From: Entrophospora sp. SA101
Lineage: Eukaryota > Glomeromycota > Glomeromycetes > Entrophosporales > Entrophosporaceae
Reading direction: 5' to 3'
Assembly: GCA_958430865.1 (NCBI GenBank)
Contig: CAUDNR010002435.1
Span: forward strand, 29,545-64,704
DNA: 35,160 bases
In this document: positions 30,005 to 35,160 of the stretch, in pieces
Numbering within the stretch: position 1 is the stretch's first letter
Layout: the number at the start of each line of letters is the position of its first letter
Position numbers and translations under genes: made by a program
The notes under the pieces: model-generated
Database searches by the model: none
What the model saw: only the letters and a program-made list of their open reading frames with translations
Told to the model about the DNA's origin: nothing

Positions 30005-30474
30005 CCTGTTTTATAAAACAAACCATTTGCTGTATGACACAATTTTTGCTAAATATGGTGAAAACATTGATTGCACCAAAAACTGAAAAAACCAGGCATG
30101 GCTAGACGCAAAAGGAGACAATCAGCAAGAAAACTGCACAGAAGTTGCACAACTTGTGAGTTTTGGAAGGAGATCATGACATGGCAAATGTTAAATCTTT
30201 TTTTTTGTGTTAAAGAGAAAATGATGTATTGTAAAAATACAAATTTGACCATTTTTAGTATAGATGATCTGTGCTCATCAAAAAATTCAGTATAACACGA
30301 TTAGTAGCATAGTGGAATTTCTCATTATCACATTTGTCACATAGTGACGATCTTGAAATTATATTGTGTACCTTTTAATTTTAAAATGAGTTCATATATG
30401 TAAAGTCACATTTTCAATTGACACAAAAATTTTTTAAATAATAATTTTTAAATGAACTTTATAATTCATTATAA
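30005..30474. other. Intergenic, nothing recognised
   Basis: A short basic frame on + at 30071–30295 (MARRKRRQSARKLHRS inside) has no family likeness and no splice support. Otherwise no gene or element found. Confidence 0.4.
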
Positions 30475-30713
30475 AATAAAGAAAGAAGGGCAGTTAATTA
30501 CCAACACATTGCAATAACGTTAATACTCATGAGGTTTTGTTATATGCAACTTATTTCATTTAGTAATTTTACCTTGTCAGGAGATATCTTATTTACTTTT
30601 TTTTTTATTACACCTTTAAAAAAAATCATGCAATTAAACATATAATAAAGAAAGAAGGGCAGTTAATTACCAACACATTGCAATAACATTAATACTCATG
30701 AGGTTTTGTTATA
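30475..30713. repeat. 70-base direct repeat, two copies
   Basis: 30475–30544 and 30644–30713 are identical apart from one base (ACGTT against ACATT). Each starts AATAAAGAAAGAAGGGCAGT and ends TTTTGTTATA. They are separated by 99 bases of A+T-rich DNA. The high identity implies a recent duplication. No gene is involved. Confidence 0.9.
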
Positions 30714-30845
30714 AAGGTATTTTCCTTTAAAATTATAAATTATTTTAATAGTTGTATTAATAATTATATAGGAAAAAAATTTTTTTTAATAAATATGATT
30801 TTTACCAATCTTTTATTTCATTTTTTAAGTTTAAAAATAATCTAT

Positions 30846-32174
30846 TTACATGTTCTTATCTATATTAATTGAATCATCATCATCATCATCATCATCATCA
30901 TTTCCATTATCATCATTATCTTCCAGCTCAATTGTAGAAAATTTTTCTAATTGTGATACAAAAGCATCAACATTTTTAAAAATGCCTTTTTTTGTAAAAT
31001 TCCATACAATGTATACAACTTTTTCCCAGATCTTCATAGCATTCATAATGATAACTATGGCCACAAATCAATATGCACCCATCAGTATATGGAAAGTTTG
31101 AATCAAATGCTTTGTCACAATTATCACACAAATCCTTTTTTGGTGGATGTTCTGTATGATAACCAGCAGGTAATGATTTTAAATCTATTCCCTTGAATTC
31201 AAAGAAACATGTAATGGGCCCAATATTGGAACAACATTTTCAATCCATCAATAAATTTTTTGAATCTAGTGTAATAGCTTTTCTAAGAAAGAGTTGTCCT
31301 GGGTAATCAGCAATTACAGTATAACATTTTTTTTTTAATATATTCTGATAAACTATTTATACTTGTTATCATTTTTAATGCTAACAAATAATCTTCCAAT
31401 GAGTGAAGGCTCTGTTGTTTTATATTTATTATCTTTAATGACAATTCACAAATTTATTTCTTATTCCAGCTAAAAGGTAACAAAAACCTACAATAGATTT
31501 TTTGGCTGATTCTTTATTTAGATATCTTCTTTCTTCAGGGATTATTTTTGTTAGTCCATTAAAAAACCCTTTCAACTTTGGTTCTTTATCTTCAATTAAT
31601 TTACAAAATTTTATAGGATCTAATTCAATATCTTCATTTGATTTACATTGTTGTTGGAAAGTATATTGGTCAATAATTCAATTTTATCTGCAAAAATTAA
31701 GGAGCCTATAATAAAAAAAACAATTAATAAATAATAATCATTTTAATACTTTTTTCCGAGTTGTTCTGAACTGTTAAAAAAATATTATTCATGTTAAATA
31801 TATTTTCAATTTCTTTATTTTTTTCAACCTTTGCTTCCAAATTTTCAATTTTTTGAACCAGTAAGCTAAAATCTTCTTCAGATAAAAGAATTACATTTTC
31901 TGTAATTTTAATTTTTAATGTCACCCAAAGAATATTCACCAGATAATTCACTTTTATTCTTCTTTATATTTATGTTCTACATATTTCATATAATGTGTAA
32001 AACAAAGTTGTTGATTTTTTTTAAGTAATTTATATTTAAATAATCTGGATGCTTCATTAACTTATTGAATGCTTTATCAGTTATATTTCTAAAAGTAACA
32101 TATTCAAGACCTTTTTTATTTTCTTTACAATTTTCAACTGCACAAGGACCAGTATTTTTATTTTTACACATCAT
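30846..32174 (-). pseudogene. Decayed gene with THAP-like and RING-like zinc clusters
   Basis: Colinear fragments on the minus strand. (1) From 32174: MMCKNKNTGPCAVENCKENK, EYVTFRNITDKAFNKLM, then after a frameshift in an A run QLCFTHYMKYVEH. This gives C-x4-C … C-x2-H, the spacing of a C2CH THAP-like zinc finger. (2) 31951–31724: a heptad-like stretch FSLLVQKIENLEAKVEKN, probably coiled coil. (3) About 31655–31465: KFCKLIEDKEPKLKGFFNGL and KKSIVGFCYLLAGIRNKFVN. (4) About 31325–31190: VIADYPGQLFLRKAITLDSK, ENVVPILGPLHVSLNSRE. (5) About 31185–30846: LPAGYHTEHPPKKDLCDNCD, LICGHSYHYECYEDLGKSCI, HCMEFY (RING-like Cys/His pairs), then a frameshift, a helix and a long Asp run. Stops and missing spacer between 3 and 4 show large internal loss. 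Which family it belongs to is uncertain. THAP fingers occur at the start of P-element-like transposases and host proteins. Confidence 0.6.
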
Positions 32175-32734
32175 TTTTATTAAATAATTGAAGTATAGTT
32201 AAATAGCAAATAATATAAGTAATAGTATAATGAATAATAGTGAATAGTAAGTATAATAATAATTAATGGTTTTGATTTTATTTGATCTGCCAGGAAAAGA
32301 GTTTTTAATATTAAAGAATAAAAAGAAATTTGATTGATATGTTATATTTTTTATATTTTTTTTTAATTTTACATAAATTTTTAGAGAATTCCTTCTTTTT
32401 ATACCTTTATCAAAGCTAACATTGTAAAAATAAATTCGAAAAATCCGAAACGTGAAAATTTATTATTATTATTTATTTAGGGATTGGCCGAAACTTTATA
32501 TAAAAGTTTCCATTTTTGTATATTCAATTTTGACACGTTACACAACCAATTTCCACATGCTGAAATTTTTAACATGAATTTTTTAATAATAGCTCCGACA
32601 CATAATAACCATATCAGTTTGTAACGAAAGTTCTGGAGATTATGTTTATAATCCAAGATCCTCCGATTCTCTGGTATAATTTTCATTAAAAACAATATTT
32701 TACAACCCGCCTTTCTTTCTTAACGCACAGTATA
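32175..32734. other. Intergenic, nothing recognised
   Basis: A+T-rich DNA upstream of the THAP-like remnant and before the start of the synthase duplication at about 32735. A minus-strand frame at 32477–32695 has no motif. Confidence 0.45.
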
Positions 32735-33115
32735 TAATACTGTATTTATTAATTAATTGATTGGCAATTAATTTAATATTAATATCTTAGATCACACAAA
32801 CATAATCTTATTTTCTTATAATCTCTTATATTACGAGAAAATAATAAACAAACAAAATCTCAGGTCACCTAATATAGAAGTAATTCGAAACACAAGATAT
32901 AATAATATCATCTTACAAATGATAATTATCATCATCTACTGATGTTATTGTTCCCTGCAGGTGTACATGATGACATAATGATGATTATCTTTTCGTTTGT
33001 TTGCGCGTTATTTTTTTTATATAAAGATGTAAATATTCATTAGAATTAAAACTTTTTTAACAAATAAATTTAAAAATTAAACTTGATTTCTTTTTCATTT
33101 CTTTTTTTTTTGAAA
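32735..33115 (+). promoter_or_regulatory. 5' region of synthase copy 2
   Basis: Aligns with 3630–4095 but is about 80 bases shorter through many small deletions. It keeps AATTCGAAACACAAGATATA, the ATGATAATTATCATCATCTA segment, TTATCTTTTCGTTTGTTTGC and a TATATAAAGATG box. Non-coding blocks that survive between diverged copies are candidates for functional sites. Homology to copy 1 fades to the left of about 32735. Confidence 0.6.
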
Positions 33116-34996
33116 ATGTTTAAAAGTTTTATTAGATCTCCAAGTCCGATTCGTGTACCTTTATTACACAGCAATCGTAGAATTTCTTCCAATTCAACAA
33201 TAACTTCACTAAAAACAATTAAAACAACAAATAACAATAAGATAAACAGTCGTTGTTTGCATCAAAATGTAAAAAATATTAATACTACATATGCAAATCG
33301 AATTTACAAAAACACCACATCATCAAATTCAATCTTTAATACTACACCAATAGCCCTCTCTTCATCGAAAAATTTGAATTCTTCAATTCGTCATCCTTTA
33401 TCCACAACCACAAAAATTTCATATCATTTTTACAGTACAACCGCAATAAATAATAAACAATTAAATGAAAATAAAAGTGCTGCAAAAAATGTTAGCGAAG
33501 AAATTTTCACATCAGTTCCTAAAGTTGATGTTAAAAAAGTACTTGTAGTAGGATCCGGAGGTCTATCGATTGGTCAAGCTGGTGAATTTGATTATTCCGG
33601 TATTTATCATTATCATTTATTATTTATTGCTGTTAATGATATTGTTGTAGCATGGAATTAATTAAAATCTTTTTATAAATAATAATGTATAGGATCACAG
33701 GCTATTAAAGCTTTACGTGAATCCAATGTACATACAGTTCTTGTAAACCCCAATATTGCCACAATTCAAACATCACATGCTTTAGCAGATACTGTCTATT
33801 TCTTGCCTGTCACTGTTGAATATTTAACCTATATTATTGAACGTGAAAGACCTGATGGCATATTACTTACTTTTGGTGGCCAGACTGGTCTTAATGTTGG
33901 TATCAAGTTGGAACAAATGGGTGTTTTGTCAAGATTGGGTGTGAAAGTTTTGGGTACTCCAATTCGTACTTTGGAAGTTAGTGAAGATAGAGATCTTTTT
34001 GCTAAAGCTTTGGCAGGTAATTATCACATATTCTATAATTAACAAATCAACAAATTAACAAATTGATAATATAATAATAATAATAATAATAGCAATAATA
34101 ATTAATAACAAACTAATAAATTATTTTTAGAAATTGATATTCCTGTTGCACAATCCACTGCAGTAAATACTGTTGATGATGCACTTAAAGCAGCTGAAGA
34201 AATTGGATATCCAATAATTGTTAGATCTGCATTTGCACTTGGTGGTCTTGGTTCAGGTTTTGCTAATACACCTGAGGAATTACGTAGCTTGTCCACTAAA
34301 TCTTTAGCATTGTCAAAACAAATCCTTGTAGAGAAGTCCATGAAGGGTTGGAAAGAAGTTGAATATGAGGTGGTTCGTGATGCTGCAAATAATTGTATTA
34401 CTGTTTGTAATATGGAAAATTTTGATCCATTGGGCATTCATACTGGTGACTCAATTGTGGTTGCTCCAAGCCAAACTTTAAGTGATCAAGAGTATCATAT
34501 GCTTCGTACTGCTGCAATCAAAATCATTCGCCACTTGGGTGTTGTTGGTGAATGTAATGTACAATATGCCTTGAACCCTGAAAGTCTAGAATACAAAGTT
34601 ATTGAAGTTAATGCTCGTCTTAGTCGTAGTAGGTTAGTATTAATGGATATTTTGTTTATATATTTATGTTTATATTCTATATTTTATATTTATAAATATT
34701 TTTATATGTACAATTATTTAATTTTTAATAGTGCACTTGCATCAAAAGCCACTGGTTACCCACTTGCATTTGTTGCTGCAAAAATTGCCTTGGGTCACAC
34801 ACTTCCTGAACTCCGTAATGCTGTTACTAAAACAACAACTGCCTGTTTTGAACCTTCTTTAGATTATATTGTAACAAAAATTCCAAGATGGGATTTAAGT
34901 AAATTTCAACATGTAAGACGTGAAATTGGTAGTTCAATGAAGAGTGTTGGTGAAGTAATGGCTATTGGTAGAACTTTTGAAGAAAGTTTACAAAAG
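33116..34996 (+). CDS. CPA2: Carbamoyl-phosphate synthase large subunit, N-terminal half (copy 2)
   Basis: Four exons: 33116–33599, 33693–34016, 34131–34632 and 34732–34996 (525 codons), same junctions as copy 1. ATG at 33116 matches copy 1 and a longer frame upstream lacks an ATG. The protein differs from copy 1 by Val6Ile, one Asn-to-Ser change in the presequence (HNN to HSN), a two-codon deletion near residue 30, and one Gly-to-Ala at the end of exon 2. The other coding differences noted, in exons 3–4, are silent. Intron 1 is identical. Introns 2 and 3 differ by substitutions and indels. Intron 3 is 99 bases and has no in-frame stop. The coding part ends at the same donor before a TAA repeat that runs to the window edge, so its second half is not seen here. 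Domains as in copy 1. Confidence 0.92.
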
Positions 34997-35017
34997 GTAT
35001 TTATAATTTCTATTAAT

Positions 35018-35084
35018 AAATAATAATAATAATAATAATAATCAATAATAATAATAATTTATAATAATAATAATTAATAATAAT

Positions 35085-35160
<76 letters not shown>
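35018..35160. repeat. TAA microsatellite at the window end
   Basis: Nearly pure TAA from about 35018 to the last base, with a few CAATAA and TTAATAA interruptions. It is in the intron after synthase exon 4. It reaches the end of the sequence, the place where an assembler would stop in a simple repeat. Confidence 0.95.

Noticed and set aside
30071..30295. Basic 74-codon frame (ARRKRRQSARKLHR)
   Set aside because: Basic run only, no domain, no upstream or downstream exons; likely chance.

Overview
The window is eukaryotic DNA: very A+T-rich, with short GT–AG introns, many TAA/TTA microsatellites, a 10-base assembly gap at 10195–10204 and many transposon remnants. The recognisable gene families are kinase-like and BTB–TLDc pseudogenes, an HMG-box gene, a mitochondrial arginine-type carbamoyl-phosphate synthase and ATG8. 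Together they suggest a fungus, most likely an arbuscular mycorrhizal Glomeromycotina of the Rhizophagus type. That assignment is inferred from gene style, not from a search.

Layout. 1–2580: gene-poor DNA with a broken protein-kinase gene on +. 3630–5995: promoter and first half (exons 1–4) of a carbamoyl-phosphate synthase large-subunit gene on +. 6304–7031: a complete 4-exon ATG8 on −. 7662–10091: the second half of the synthase on −, with a mariner-type MITE in its intron. 10121–10204: a TTA microsatellite and the gap. 10205–11981: a 1,777-base repeat copied almost perfectly at 17696–19472. 12014–13253: a 5'-truncated BTB/BACK/TLDc pseudogene. 15813–17352: a Tc1/mariner element with a hAT-like MITE nested inside it. 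19638–21691: a 4-exon HMG-box gene. 22113–23480: a 7-exon fatty-acid elongase gene on −. 24012–30714: gene-poor DNA with transposon scraps, hairpins and a 291-base tandem duplication. 30846–32174: a decayed − strand gene with a THAP-like zinc finger, a coiled coil and a RING-like cysteine/histidine cluster. 33116–35160: a second copy of the synthase first half on +, running into a TAA microsatellite that reaches the window end.

Three complete genes can be assembled with consistent splice phases: ATG8 (119 aa), the HMG-box protein (590 aa) and the elongase (279 aa). Exon 4 of either synthase first half joins in phase to the exon starting at 10091 on the opposite strand, giving an open frame of 1,223 codons with the copy 1 exons. 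The gene is therefore cut inside a TAA-rich intron and the halves face opposite ways here. The same microsatellite flanks the gap and the window end, so a scaffolding error or a microsatellite-mediated inversion explains the layout better than a genuinely split enzyme.

No clear new multi-gene system is visible. The least-described material is the THAP-like/RING-like pseudogene and the unrecognised family carried by the 1,777-base repeat.
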